Assembly (NCBI RefSeq): GCF_003318295.1
Contig: NZ_QOCW01000018.1
Location: 1-32,046, forward strand
Direction: 5' to 3'
Source of the DNA: Bacillus taeanensis
GTDB lineage: Bacteria; Bacillota; Bacilli; Bacillales; UBA6769
DNA: 32,046 nucleotides
The translations under genes were made by a program, and so were the position numbers. This document shows positions 7,403 through 14,648 of the stretch, piece by piece (position 1 is the stretch's first letter; each line of letters starts with the position of its first letter). The notes beneath the pieces were generated by a model. It saw only the letters and a program-made list of their open reading frames with translations. It was not told where the DNA came from and made no database searches.

Positions 7403-8596
7403 TTAAACTTGTAAATTCTCAAAAATTGTCGTAATCCCCAGCCCTCCTGCAATACAGAGAGTGACTAATCCATATTTCGATCCTCGACGTTCCATTTCAT
7501 GCAATAGTTTTGTCGCTAGGATAGCACCTGTTGCACCTATCGGATGCCCTAATGCAATAGCTCCACCATTAACATTAACTTTATCTAAATTAAGATTGAG
7601 CTCTTTAATTACAGCTAAAGCTTGAGCTGAGAACGCTTCGTTTAATTCAATTAAATCGATATCATCTAATGAGAGCCCACTTCGTTTCAAAGCCTTTTGT
7701 GTAGACTGGATAGGTCCTATCCCCATAATTTCAGGTGAAACTCCTGCACTTGCATGGGCTACAACTCTTGCTTTAGGAGTAAAACCTCGTTCCCTCGCAA
7801 CAGACTCTCTCATTAAAAGAAGAGCAGAAGCTGCATCATTTCTACCTGAAGAATTACCTGCTGTTACTGTCCCGCCTTTTTTAAAAACAGGTTTTAAAGC
7901 TAGTAACTTTTCTAATGATGTTTGCCTTGGATGTTCATCTTGATCAAAAAGAATAGTATTTTTTCCCTGTTTCACTTCACATGGTACGATTTCATCTTTA
8001 AAAAGGTCGTTTCGGATAGCTTTTGCGGCTAACTCCTGACTTCGTAATGCAAATTCATCCTGCTCTTGACGTTCAATGTTGTAAAGATTTGCTAGATTTT
8101 CAGCTGTCATTCCCATTGTTAAATCACCGTATTCCTCAATTGGTTGTGAGTGAGGCTGACTCTCTATATTAGGATCAAGTAATAATCCATTTCCTGAACG
8201 ATATCCAAATCTAGCATTCCGAATATAGTATGGTGCAGTACTCATACTTTCGGCTCCACCTGCTATGATTACATCGCTTAATCCTAACTTAATTTGCATA
8301 TCTGCATTATTAATAGCTTGTAAACCGGAACCACATTGACGATGAATCGTATAACCAGGCACTTCTTTAGGCAGTCCTGCTCGTAACAAAGCAAGCCGTG
8401 CTAAATTAGATGAATCGGCACTTTGCTTTGCCTGCCCCAAAATAACCTCATCAACTAAATCTGCTGATGATCCTGATCTACGTAAAGTTTCTTTTAAAAC
8501 ACTTGCAGCTAAATAATCGACAAGAACCGTGCTTAACGTCCCTCCAAGTCTACCAATAGGAGTTCTAACCGAATTAACTATTACTGTTTCATGCAT
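7403..8596 (-). CDS. Thiolase (acetyl-CoA acyltransferase)
   Basis: A 397-residue thiolase with the full catalytic set: nucleophile Cys88 in HRQCGSGLQAI, His351 in GHPIGATG, and Cys381 in LCIAGGLG. The usual IGGGQG at the last site is IAGGLG here. It should cleave a 3-ketoacyl-CoA with CoA to acetyl-CoA and a shortened acyl-CoA, closing the beta-oxidation-like sequence encoded by the operon. The length and motif set resemble FadA/PaaJ-type degradative enzymes, but biosynthetic acetoacetyl-CoA thiolases look alike. ATG follows GAGGTGGGA with good spacing. It is 23 nt downstream of a crotonase gene and just ahead of the dehydrogenase. Confidence 0.93.
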   Translation of the reverse strand: MHETVIVNSVRTPIGRLGGTLSTVLVDYLAASVLKETLRRSGSSADLVDEVILGQAKQSADSSNLARLALLRAGLPKEVPGYTIHRQCGSGLQAINNADMQIKLGLSDVIIAGGAESMSTAPYYIRNARFGYRSGNGLLLDPNIESQPHSQPIEEYGDLTMGMTAENLANLYNIERQEQDEFALRSQELAAKAIRNDLFKDEIVPCEVKQGKNTILFDQDEHPRQTSLEKLLALKPVFKKGGTVTAGNSSGRNDAASALLLMRESVARERGFTPKARVVAHASAGVSPEIMGIGPIQSTQKALKRSGLSLDDIDLIELNEAFSAQALAVIKELNLNLDKVNVNGGAIALGHPIGATGAILATKLLHEMERRGSKYGLVTLCIAGGLGITTIFENLQV

Positions 8597-8619
8597 TTTT
8601 TATCCCACCTCTAGAACAA

Positions 8620-9393
8620 TTAGCATTTATTATAACTTGGTTTTCTTTTTTCTAAGAAAGCTCTCGTACCTTCTTCCTTTTCTTCTGATGCAAAGGCAAC
8701 GGTTTGCGCTAACTTCTCTAACATTAAACCTGTATCTAAATCAACATCTGCTCCTTTATTTACGACCATTTTGGCAAGTTGAACGGCTAATGTTCCTTTG
8801 GATAAAATCGATTTCACTATATCATCTGCAGCTTCAGCTAGTTTATGTCCCTCAACAGCTTGGGTTACTAAACCAATCCTCTCAGCTTCCACCCCGTCTA
8901 TGATTTTTCCAGTTAAAATCATGTCCAAAGCTCTACCTTTACCAATCATTCTGCTTAATCTCTGTGTACCACCTGCACCTGGTATAATAGCTAAATTTAA
9001 TTCTGGCAAACCCATTTTTGCGTGGGCTGCTGCAATTCTAATATCACAGGCTAAGGCAAGTTCTAGTCCACCGCCTAAGGCATGACCGTTTATGACAGCA
9101 ACGGTAACCTTAGTTAATTGCTCAATTTTTTTATAGATGCCTTGCATTCCAGGTGCAAGTGCCTCCAGCGTGGATTTTTCATGTAGTTCTTTTATGTCAG
9201 CACCACCTACAAAAGCCTTTTCTCCAGCCCCTTTAATCATTATTACTCTGAGATCAGGTATGGAATCAAGTTCGTCTAGTGCTGCGTTAAGATCTTTTAT
9301 TGCTGCTTGATTAAGGGCATTTCTAACTTCTTGTCTATCAATAATGATCGTACCTACATGGTTAGCTATTTCCGTCTTAATATGTTCAAACAC
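8620..9393 (-). CDS. Enoyl-CoA hydratase, both catalytic glutamates present
   Basis: A 257-residue crotonase-fold protein. The oxyanion-hole segment KAFVGGADI is present. GGGLE carries Glu111 and LPELNLAIIPGAGGTQRL carries Glu131, the two residues that activate water in rat enoyl-CoA hydratase (Glu144/Glu164). It should therefore be a real hydratase turning a trans-2-enoyl-CoA into a 3-hydroxyacyl-CoA for the dehydrogenase two genes downstream. The protein ends in the usual FLEKRKPSY. I place the start at the GTG (9393) that lies 8 nt after AGAAGG; an upstream GTG at 9402 overlaps that ribosome site. It is the third crotonase of the operon, directly before the thiolase. PaaF-like in context. 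Confidence 0.9.
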   Translation of the reverse strand: MFEHIKTEIANHVGTIIIDRQEVRNALNQAAIKDLNAALDELDSIPDLRVIMIKGAGEKAFVGGADIKELHEKSTLEALAPGMQGIYKKIEQLTKVTVAVINGHALGGGLELALACDIRIAAAHAKMGLPELNLAIIPGAGGTQRLSRMIGKGRALDMILTGKIIDGVEAERIGLVTQAVEGHKLAEAADDIVKSILSKGTLAVQLAKMVVNKGADVDLDTGLMLEKLAQTVAFASEEKEEGTRAFLEKRKPSYNKC

Positions 9394-9439
9394 ACTATTC
9401 ACCTTCTAATTAAGATTAGTAAATTTGTATGAAACAGAT

Positions 9440-10204
9440 TTACTTGCCTTTCCATACAGGCTTTCTTTTTTCAAGAAAAGCTTGAGCCCCTTCAATACGG
9501 TCTTCACTCTCGTATACATTCGGGCCGATGTCTAGCTGCAATGCTTGAAACAACGAAACATCCATCGTCTTCCAAATAGTTTCTTTTATTCGTTGAACAG
9601 AAAGAGGAGCACATTCACAAATGCCATTTGCTATTTCAGCTGCTCTTTCCATTAACGCATCTTGGTCTTCTAAAACTTCATCTACTAAACCAACATGTAA
9701 AGCTTCTTCACTTGAAATCAACTGACCAGTAAATAACATTTTAGCTGCAAAACTTGGTGAAATTAATTTCGGTAAAATGGTAGAAGCAAATGTTGCCCCC
9801 ATCCCTCTTTTTGCCTCTGGCATACCAATTTTACATCCTGATCTTGCCAAACGAATATCACTAGCTAGCGTTATCTCACAACCAGCTCCCACAGCCGCCC
9901 CATTAACGGCTGAGATAACTGGCTTATACGTCTCAATAATTGCGTTAAAGAGTCTACCTCTTAAAGGTTTCCGTTTAAATGCTTCAGGATTTTCCTTCGA
10001 TTCTTTTAAATCTCTTCCGCTGCAAAACGCTTTATCACCTTTACCTGTAATGATTAAAACTCTAGCATCTTTGTCTTCTTTATATTCTCGTAAATACTCT
10101 AGAAACAAATCGGACATTTCAGAATTAATTGCATTCCGTTTTTCAGGACGATTTAAATATAAATAAGCAATTTGGTCTTTTTTCTCATATTCAATAAAAC
10201 CCAC
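9440..10204 (-). CDS. Enoyl-CoA hydratase/isomerase-family protein
   Basis: A 254-residue crotonase paralogue. It keeps both acidic positions (Glu110 in GAGCE, Glu130 in GMPEAKRG) and the oxyanion segment AFCSGRDL. The loop after the second glutamate reads RGMGATFAS rather than the canonical IPGAGGTQ, so the pocket around the acyl chain probably differs. Hydration of a different enoyl-CoA, or double-bond isomerisation, are the likely roles. The start GTG has GGGGAG 7 nt upstream. It lies 37 nt behind the preceding crotonase and about 46 nt ahead of the next, with no terminator between them. Confidence 0.88.
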   Translation of the reverse strand: MGFIEYEKKDQIAYLYLNRPEKRNAINSEMSDLFLEYLREYKEDKDARVLIITGKGDKAFCSGRDLKESKENPEAFKRKPLRGRLFNAIIETYKPVISAVNGAAVGAGCEITLASDIRLARSGCKIGMPEAKRGMGATFASTILPKLISPSFAAKMLFTGQLISSEEALHVGLVDEVLEDQDALMERAAEIANGICECAPLSVQRIKETIWKTMDVSLFQALQLDIGPNVYESEDRIEGAQAFLEKRKPVWKGK

Positions 10205-10241
10205 TTATATTCTCCCCTTTCTTCCTATTACTATCAATCTA

Positions 10242-11024
10242 TTATTTTCCTGTAAAATTAGCTTTTCTTCTTTCCTTAAAGGCTGTAACTCCTTCTTTAT
10301 GATCATCGGTCTCCTTAATAATTGCGTAGTGAGATGACATCAAATCTAGTGCAGGTTCGAGTTCCATTGTTCTAGAATATCGTACAGCTCTTTTCGTCAT
10401 TCTAATAGCAACCTGTGGACCTGATGCTATTTTTTCAGCTAATGCAATCGTCTTTTGAAAAAAATCCTCTTCAAGATACACATGATTAACTAACCCTAAT
10501 TCATACGCCTCTTCAGAACTAATGAAATCCCCAGTCCATAATAATTCAAGTGCCTTAGACTCCCCTATAATTTGAGGCAAGAAGAATGCTCCTCCATCAC
10601 CTGGCACAAGGCCAACTTTCACATATCCTTCACTTACTTTAGAATCACTTATAATCGTGCGAATATCGCACATTAACGCCATATCTAAACCTGCACCGAC
10701 AGCTGGACCGTTAATAGCAGCGATGACTGGTTTATCTATGTTTTTTAAAGTAAGGGGCACACGGTGAATATTCTTCCAAAGCTTATTTTTATTATCTAGC
10801 GGCTTTTGGTCTTGTTTCATACCACCAACATCCCCACCTGAACAAAAAGCATTGCCGGCTCCAGTAACTACAATAACATTGACATCGTCATTTTCCTTCG
10901 CATCTTCTAGAGCTTTTACCCATTCATCTATCATTTGAGCATTAAAAGCATTTTTCTTTTCAGGGCGGTTTAATGTAATTGTCATAACATGGTTTTCAAT
11001 ATTCGTTAAGATTGTTGAACCCAT
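10242..11024 (-). CDS. Crotonase-family protein without the hydratase glutamates (PaaG-like)
   Basis: A 260-residue crotonase paralogue with a normal fold signature (NRPEKKNAFN, AFCSGGDV, C-terminal FKERRKANFTGK). Both hydratase glutamates are replaced: the first position is Asp114 (GAGLD) and the second Tyr134 (SEGYVKVG). The loop KVGLVPGDGG resembles KLGLIPDCGG of the ring isomerase PaaG, whose catalytic aspartate sits in that loop; here Asp143 is one position later. It is therefore unlikely to be a hydratase and more likely an isomerase, hydrolase or lyase acting on an unusual CoA ester. ATG follows GGGAGAG well. It is the second gene of the operon, 34 nt behind the CoA-transferase. Confidence 0.85.
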   Translation of the reverse strand: MGSTILTNIENHVMTITLNRPEKKNAFNAQMIDEWVKALEDAKENDDVNVIVVTGAGNAFCSGGDVGGMKQDQKPLDNKNKLWKNIHRVPLTLKNIDKPVIAAINGPAVGAGLDMALMCDIRTIISDSKVSEGYVKVGLVPGDGGAFFLPQIIGESKALELLWTGDFISSEEAYELGLVNHVYLEEDFFQKTIALAEKIASGPQVAIRMTKRAVRYSRTMELEPALDLMSSHYAIIKETDDHKEGVTAFKERRKANFTGK

Positions 11025-11058
11025 TTAGGAACTCTCCCTTTTCTAATCTACCTGAACT

Positions 11059-12267
11059 TTATTGCATAACTTTTTCTTTTTGACGAATAATATTTTTTTG
11101 ATGTAATAATTTAAGTTGATCTTCTGATAGACCTAGCATTTCCTGAAGCACTTCATCTGTATGTTCACCTAGTAATGGTGCAGCCACTACTTCTTCCAGA
11201 GGTGATTCAGATAAACGAATCGGAGACCCCGGCACTCTGATTTTCCCCACTTCAGGATGTTCAATCTCACGAATCATTTTTCGATATTTAAGATGCGGGT
11301 CATCAGCAACTTCATCTATTGATAATACGGGTGCATGAGGAACATTCGCCTCAATTAGAACATCGGAAACCTCTAGTTTCTTTTTATTAGAAGTCCAACT
11401 TGTAACAATTTCATCGACAAGTTTAGTATTTGCAGAACGGTCTACATTTGTTTGGAAACGAGCATCAGCAAGCAGATCCTCTCTACCCATTACTCTTAAT
11501 AGTGAGTGCCATTGTCTGTCGGCAACACAGAGGATAGCAATGTTACCGTCTTCAGTTGGATATACATTATATGGAGACGTTGCCATACCACTATGTTGGT
11601 TTCCAGTTCTTTGAGAAACCTTTCCACCACTGCTGTAGTATGCACCCAATGCAGATGCAAGCGTTGGATAAATCGCATCGTGCATAGACACCTCAATTAA
11701 TTGGCCCTTTCCTGTTTTCTCCCTTTGATAAAGAGCCGTTGTAATACCACCGAATAAATGAATTCCTCCTAGGAAATCACATAGAGCTGGACCAGCTTTA
11801 ACAGGCGGTTTATCAGCAAAACCAGTAGTTGCCATTACTCCACCCATTGCTTGAATCGTTAAATCCATTGCAAGCCTCTCAGCATATGGACCATCTAAAC
11901 CATATCCTTTTCCAGACGCATAAATAATACCAGGATTAACTTTTTTTAAAACTTCATAACCTAGTCCGAGGCGATCCATTGCTCCAAGAGAAAAATTCTC
12001 TACAACGACATCAGCCTTTTTAACCAGATCTAAAAACAACTGTTTTCCTTCCTCAGATTTAAGATCAATAGATACACCCTTCTTATTAGAATTCAGCATA
12101 AGTAACTCGTGACTATCGCCTTTTCTTCTAACTCGAAGATTCTCCCCTTTAATCGGTTCAATCTTAATAACTTTTGCACCTTGAAAAGCCAACATAAGTG
12201 AACAATACGGACCATTATAAATTTGACCTAAGTCTAAAACAACGATATCTTCTAATGCTTTTTTCAT
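11059..12267 (-). CDS. CaiB/BaiF class III CoA-transferase
   Basis: A 402-residue family III CoA-transferase, an enzyme that moves CoA from an acyl-CoA donor onto a carboxylic acid without ATP. It starts with LEDIVVLDLGQIYNGPYCSLMLA-type sequence, has VENFSLGAMDRLGLGYEVL, and carries the catalytic aspartate as Asp164 in GPALCDFLGG, matching the aspartate of formyl-CoA transferase. The C-terminal half has the usual PYNVYPTEDGNIAILCV and GEHTDEVL. ATG stands 6 nt after GGAGGT. As the first gene of the unit, behind the promoter and operators at 12327-12399, it most likely activates the acid brought in by the TRAP system. No acyl-CoA ligase is nearby, which agrees with activation by transfer. Family members act on carnitine, oxalate, bile acids, benzylsuccinate and others, so the substrate is open. 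Confidence 0.92.
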   Translation of the reverse strand: MKKALEDIVVLDLGQIYNGPYCSLMLAFQGAKVIKIEPIKGENLRVRRKGDSHELLMLNSNKKGVSIDLKSEEGKQLFLDLVKKADVVVENFSLGAMDRLGLGYEVLKKVNPGIIYASGKGYGLDGPYAERLAMDLTIQAMGGVMATTGFADKPPVKAGPALCDFLGGIHLFGGITTALYQREKTGKGQLIEVSMHDAIYPTLASALGAYYSSGGKVSQRTGNQHSGMATSPYNVYPTEDGNIAILCVADRQWHSLLRVMGREDLLADARFQTNVDRSANTKLVDEIVTSWTSNKKKLEVSDVLIEANVPHAPVLSIDEVADDPHLKYRKMIREIEHPEVGKIRVPGSPIRLSESPLEEVVAAPLLGEHTDEVLQEMLGLSEDQLKLLHQKNIIRQKEKVMQ

Positions 12268-12326
12268 AATATACCTCCAATCATATTAGTCAGTAAGTGT
12301 GCTTAGCAATACCCCTTGCCTCTTTT

Positions 12327-12357
12327 CCGATTATCGGTTTAAATATCCGATTATCGT
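12327..12357. promoter_or_regulatory. Paired IclR-type operator sites, CoA-transferase operon
   Basis: CCGATTATCGG (12327-12337, a perfect 11-bp palindrome) and CCGATTATCG (12347-12356) are 20 bp apart, matching the sequence and spacing of the pair at 2087-2117. They lie between the promoter and the start codon of the CoA-transferase gene. Binding by the IclR protein at 2306-3064 is inferred from this match. Confidence 0.65.
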
Positions 12358-12370
12358 TTAGATTAACGTT

Positions 12371-12399
12371 AGTTTATCACACCAAAAAATAATATTCAA
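12371..12399 (-). promoter_or_regulatory. Sigma-A-like promoter of the CoA-transferase operon
   Basis: TTGAAT (12399-12394) and TAAACT (12376-12371) on the minus strand with a 17-bp spacer. The predicted start falls a few bases before the operator pair, the same layout as at the MFS unit. Confidence 0.5.
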
Positions 12400-12441
12400 C
12401 ATAAAATTCAGATAATTTATACTTTTGGATAAAATAAAAAA

Positions 12442-12482
12442 CATGTCTTATGAACAGTGCCTGGCACTGTTCATAAGACATG
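12442..12482. repeat. 41-bp perfect palindrome with GTGCCTGGCAC core
   Basis: Two 20-bp arms (12442-12461 and 12463-12482) are exact reverse complements around a single central T. The core GTGCCTGGCAC resembles palindromes I recall as recurring dispersed sequences in Bacillales genomes. Part of the core (CCTGGCAC) also appears in the palindromic element at 20906-20968. It could be a REP-like element or the terminator of a lost gene. No strong U-run follows on either strand. Confidence 0.6.
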
Positions 12483-13066
12483 AATAAGTTGGTTGGATTA
12501 ATCATCTTTTATTTAACCGAAAAAGTACCGTTCTAATTCTATAATCTGCAGTGGATCGCACCAGCTTTTGTGTTAATATATACAACTTTTAGCTCGCTCA
12601 GGACAAAGTGTTATTTTTATGTCTGATGATGATTTACTTGATGACGATTGTTCAGGTTAACCCACTTTAATGCTGCTTGACATTGAGCCTTTGAATGCAA
12701 ATTTTTCTATCTTAAAGATGATAATTTTTCTCATGTAACCATCCTTCTTTTATTATTTAGTTGTTCTGAAGTTTGCAGTCTAAGAAAACAAAATTCGTAG
12801 TATGCTGTTCTTTGTATTTGGCGTTCTGATTTGTAAAAGGATAGATCAAGTTCAAGGTTTTGGTCGTTTTGAAAGATGACTGCCGAATGCTCGCTTTTTG
12901 GTTCAATTGCTTTGATTTTATTGTAAAAAATCCATATACACTCAATTTGTGTAGAAGAGTAGGTTGCAGCAGCAAAGGGATAGACACCTTGGTTATAGAA
13001 CCTTTCAAAAATAGTAGTTAATGATTATAATAGATAGGAAATAATTAGTAAGAGAGGAGAAATTTT
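12483..13066. other. Gene-poor stretch with decayed coding sequence
   Basis: No intact gene is visible. The minus strand from about 13025 to 12731 holds a 97-codon open frame with protein-like composition but no start codon. It overlaps by ATGA a 24-codon ORF (12734-12660), followed in frame after a TAA by a serine-rich stretch with two cysteines. I do not recognise a family; decay of a two-gene unit is the simplest reading. Confidence 0.3.
12731..13024 (-). pseudogene. Start-less open frame, unrecognised (gene remnant)
   Basis: The frame reads FYNQGVYPFAAATYSST, then IECIWIFYNKIKAIEP, and ends EQLNNKRRMVT. Codon choice and amino-acid mix look coding, but there is no ATG, GTG or TTG before the upstream stop. 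Its TGA overlaps the ATG of a 24-residue ORF (beginning MRKIIIFKIEKFAFKGS) that has AGAAGGATGG just upstream. Probably the 3' end of a truncated gene with a coupled small gene; no family recognised. Confidence 0.3.
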
Positions 13067-14020
13067 ATGAACAGAAACGAACCTAACATTCTTGTATACA
13101 GCCCGGACCAAGCAGAAGAATATGCCGAATGCATCCGAAGTTATGGATTGTCATCCGTACAAACTGCGGCAAATCCAGAAGAAGCTGAACAACATCTACC
13201 GAACACTGAAATTATTTTAGGCTGGAAATTTCCTACCCATTTACTCAGTCAACCGATCTCATCATCTGTTCGCTGGTTTCAATCAATCGGAGCGGGAATT
13301 GATGATTTAATGCGTGACAAAACAATCCCTGAAAACATTGCAATTACAAGAATTCTCAATCAGTTTGGCACTCAAATTTCTGAATATGTGTTTACGTTTC
13401 TCTTACATATCGTAAAAGATGTTAAGCGGATGAGGCAGGCTCAAAGCGAGAGCCGCTGGGACCCGTTTATTTCGGAATGCCTCGCCGGTAAAACGATTGG
13501 TGTCGCAGGGATCGGCTCAATCGGCTCAAAAATCATTCGTAAAGCGCGCGCCTTTGATATGAATGTACATGGATTAAGCTTTAGCGGCAAACAAGCTGCT
13601 TTAGTAGATCAGCATTTTAATTCAAATGAGTGGGATGAATTTGTAAAAGAGCTCGATTATCTAGTCTTAACACTGCCTTTAACTGAGGAAACTCGCCATA
13701 TTATCAAAAAGGATACGCTGCTCGCAATGAAAAAAGATGCTTGTCTTATTAACGTCGGCCGCGGCGCATTAATTGATGAACAAGATTTACTAACTGTTAT
13801 GCAGTCAGGACACCTTCAAGCAGCCGTTCTTGATGTATTTGAAACAGAACCGCTCCCAAGAGACCATCCTTTCTTTTCAATGTCGAATGTATATGTAACG
13901 CCCCATCTGTCAGGTCCAAGTACAGTCAATGAAGTGAGCCGCTTTTTTGTGGAAAATGTAGAAAGATATTTAGAGGGACGTCCATTGAACGGGTTAGTTG
14001 ATCGAGAGCGCGGGTATTAA
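13067..14020 (+). CDS. D-2-hydroxyacid dehydrogenase family protein
   Basis: A 317-residue NAD(P)-dependent oxidoreductase of usual length. The nucleotide-binding motif is G148-x-G150-x(2)-G153 in GVAGIGSIGSK. The catalytic trio is present: Arg232 in NVGRGALID, Glu261 in DVFETEPLP, and His280 in TPHLSG. Such enzymes interconvert 2-keto acids and D-2-hydroxy acids; this short form with a QSIGAGID stretch is most like the glyoxylate/hydroxypyruvate-reductase-like group, but the substrate is uncertain. A strong AGAGGAGA ribosome site stands 7 nt before ATG. It is a lone gene on the plus strand, followed 16 bp later by a palindromic repeat that can act as terminator. It uses more G/C-ending codons than the operon on its left. 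Confidence 0.88.
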   Translation: MNRNEPNILVYSPDQAEEYAECIRSYGLSSVQTAANPEEAEQHLPNTEIILGWKFPTHLLSQPISSSVRWFQSIGAGIDDLMRDKTIPENIAITRILNQFGTQISEYVFTFLLHIVKDVKRMRQAQSESRWDPFISECLAGKTIGVAGIGSIGSKIIRKARAFDMNVHGLSFSGKQAALVDQHFNSNEWDEFVKELDYLVLTLPLTEETRHIIKKDTLLAMKKDACLINVGRGALIDEQDLLTVMQSGHLQAAVLDVFETEPLPRDHPFFSMSNVYVTPHLSGPSTVNEVSRFFVENVERYLEGRPLNGLVDRERGY

Positions 14021-14035
14021 TAAGCCAGAGAAAAA

Positions 14036-14098
14036 AGCTGGAGGGATAGGCTGCTTGCCTCAAGTATTATTGAGGGTGAGCAACCTGTCCCCTTGGCT
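14036..14098. repeat. Dispersed palindromic element, copy 1
   Basis: Ends AGCTGGAGGGATAGG and CCTGTCCCCTTGGCT are imperfect inverted repeats around TTGCCTCAAGTATTATTGAG. The inner sequence is shared with the copies at 26589 and 29845. It lies right after the dehydrogenase gene. Confidence 0.65.
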
Positions 14099-14114
14099 CA
14101 CTTCTCAAACTTAT

Positions 14115-14260
14115 TATTCGTAGTAAGGTTTAAATGTGAAAGGGATGAACCTTCCTAAAACCCCTATCCCTTCTACAAATGTGAACCCACCATCTTCTCT
14201 TTCTAATTCAGTTCCTATTTTATTGAACAAAAAATAATCATCGATTTCTTTGCTTACCAC
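14115..14260 (-). pseudogene. Small frameshifted coding fragment
   Basis: A GTG at 14260 opens the frame VVSKEIDDYFLFNKIGTELE, continuing REDGGFTFVEGIGV to a TAG at 14156-14158. One base away the frame continues as LGRFIPFTFKPYYE to TAA at 14115. The join suggests a one-base deletion in a small gene or in the tail of a larger one. There is no ribosome binding site and no family is recognised. Confidence 0.25.
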
Positions 14261-14302
14261 TTTATATTAAAAAAGGTAATTTAAGCAAGGACAAAGAATA
14301 TA

Positions 14303-14308
14303 TATAAT
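14303..14308 (+). promoter_or_regulatory. -10 box before a 35-codon ORF
   Basis: A consensus TATAAT lies 20 bp upstream of the start codon at 14329. The matching -35 (TTTAAG near 14280) is poor, so the promoter is tentative. Confidence 0.3.
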
Positions 14309-14328
14309 TAGAACTAGAAGGAGGTGGA

Positions 14329-14436
14329 ATGTTGACTTTACTCTACTACAAAGCAATGGAGGCGTTTAAACAAGATGCTGAGCGTCAGAAATCTAGTATT
14401 CAAACTAAAAAGCCGAATGAAAAAAAATCCAAATAA
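14329..14436 (+). CDS. Candidate small basic protein, 35 residues
   Basis: ATG (or the adjacent TTG, which has better spacing) follows the near-perfect ribosome site AAGGAGGTG and opens a frame of 35 codons. It starts MLTLLYYKAMEAFKQDAERQ and ends in a run of lysines, TKKPNEKKSK. It is probably a short amphipathic helix with a basic tail. The strong ribosome site and nearby TATAAT are the main support. No family is recognised, and a chance ORF is possible. Confidence 0.45.
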   Translation: MLTLLYYKAMEAFKQDAERQKSSIQTKKPNEKKSK

Positions 14437-14469
14437 GTTTTTTGATTAGCTATTTAATGCATGATTAAA

Positions 14470-14484
14470 AGCCAAAGGGACAGG
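14470..14484 (+). repeat. Half copy of the dispersed palindromic element
   Basis: AGCCAAAGGGACAGG matches the left arm of the family exactly but has no right arm. Five bases later the insertion-sequence tip begins, so the element was apparently interrupted there. Confidence 0.5.
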
Positions 14485-14489
14485 AAGTA

Positions 14490-14573
14490 TGGTGCACCCC
14501 AAAGGTTAGAGTCAAAATCTAATCTTTTGGGGTGTTTATTTTGGCTGAAAAATATAGTGATGATTTGAAACTA
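14490..14573 (+). mobile_element. IS3-family left-end remnant
   Basis: The tip TGGTGCACCCC, the hairpin at 14495-14534 and the TTG-started LAEKYSDDLKLK match the element end at 1-125. The transposase frame breaks off after about 12 codons at the junction with a palindromic repeat. It is a solo, truncated IS end. Confidence 0.7.
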
Positions 14574-14574
14574 A

Positions 14575-14646
14575 AGCCGGAGGGAAAAGCCGGAGGGACA
14601 GGTCCAGCGGCTCAACAATTAAACCTAGAAACCTGTCCCTTTGGCT
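14575..14646. repeat. Dispersed palindromic element, copy 2, with duplicated left end
   Basis: A complete copy runs 14588-14646, from AGCCGGAGGGACAGG to CCTGTCCCTTTGGCT. It is preceded by a partial left arm, AGCCGGAGGGAA, at 14575. It ends 2 bp before the stop codon of the 86-residue gene, so its hairpin probably terminates that gene. Confidence 0.65.
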
Positions 14647-14648
14647 CT

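Noticed and set aside
12757..13008. 83-codon minus-strand frame starting MKGSITKVS
   Set aside because: A neighbouring frame over the same bases looks much more protein-like, and this one has no ribosome binding site or recognisable domain.
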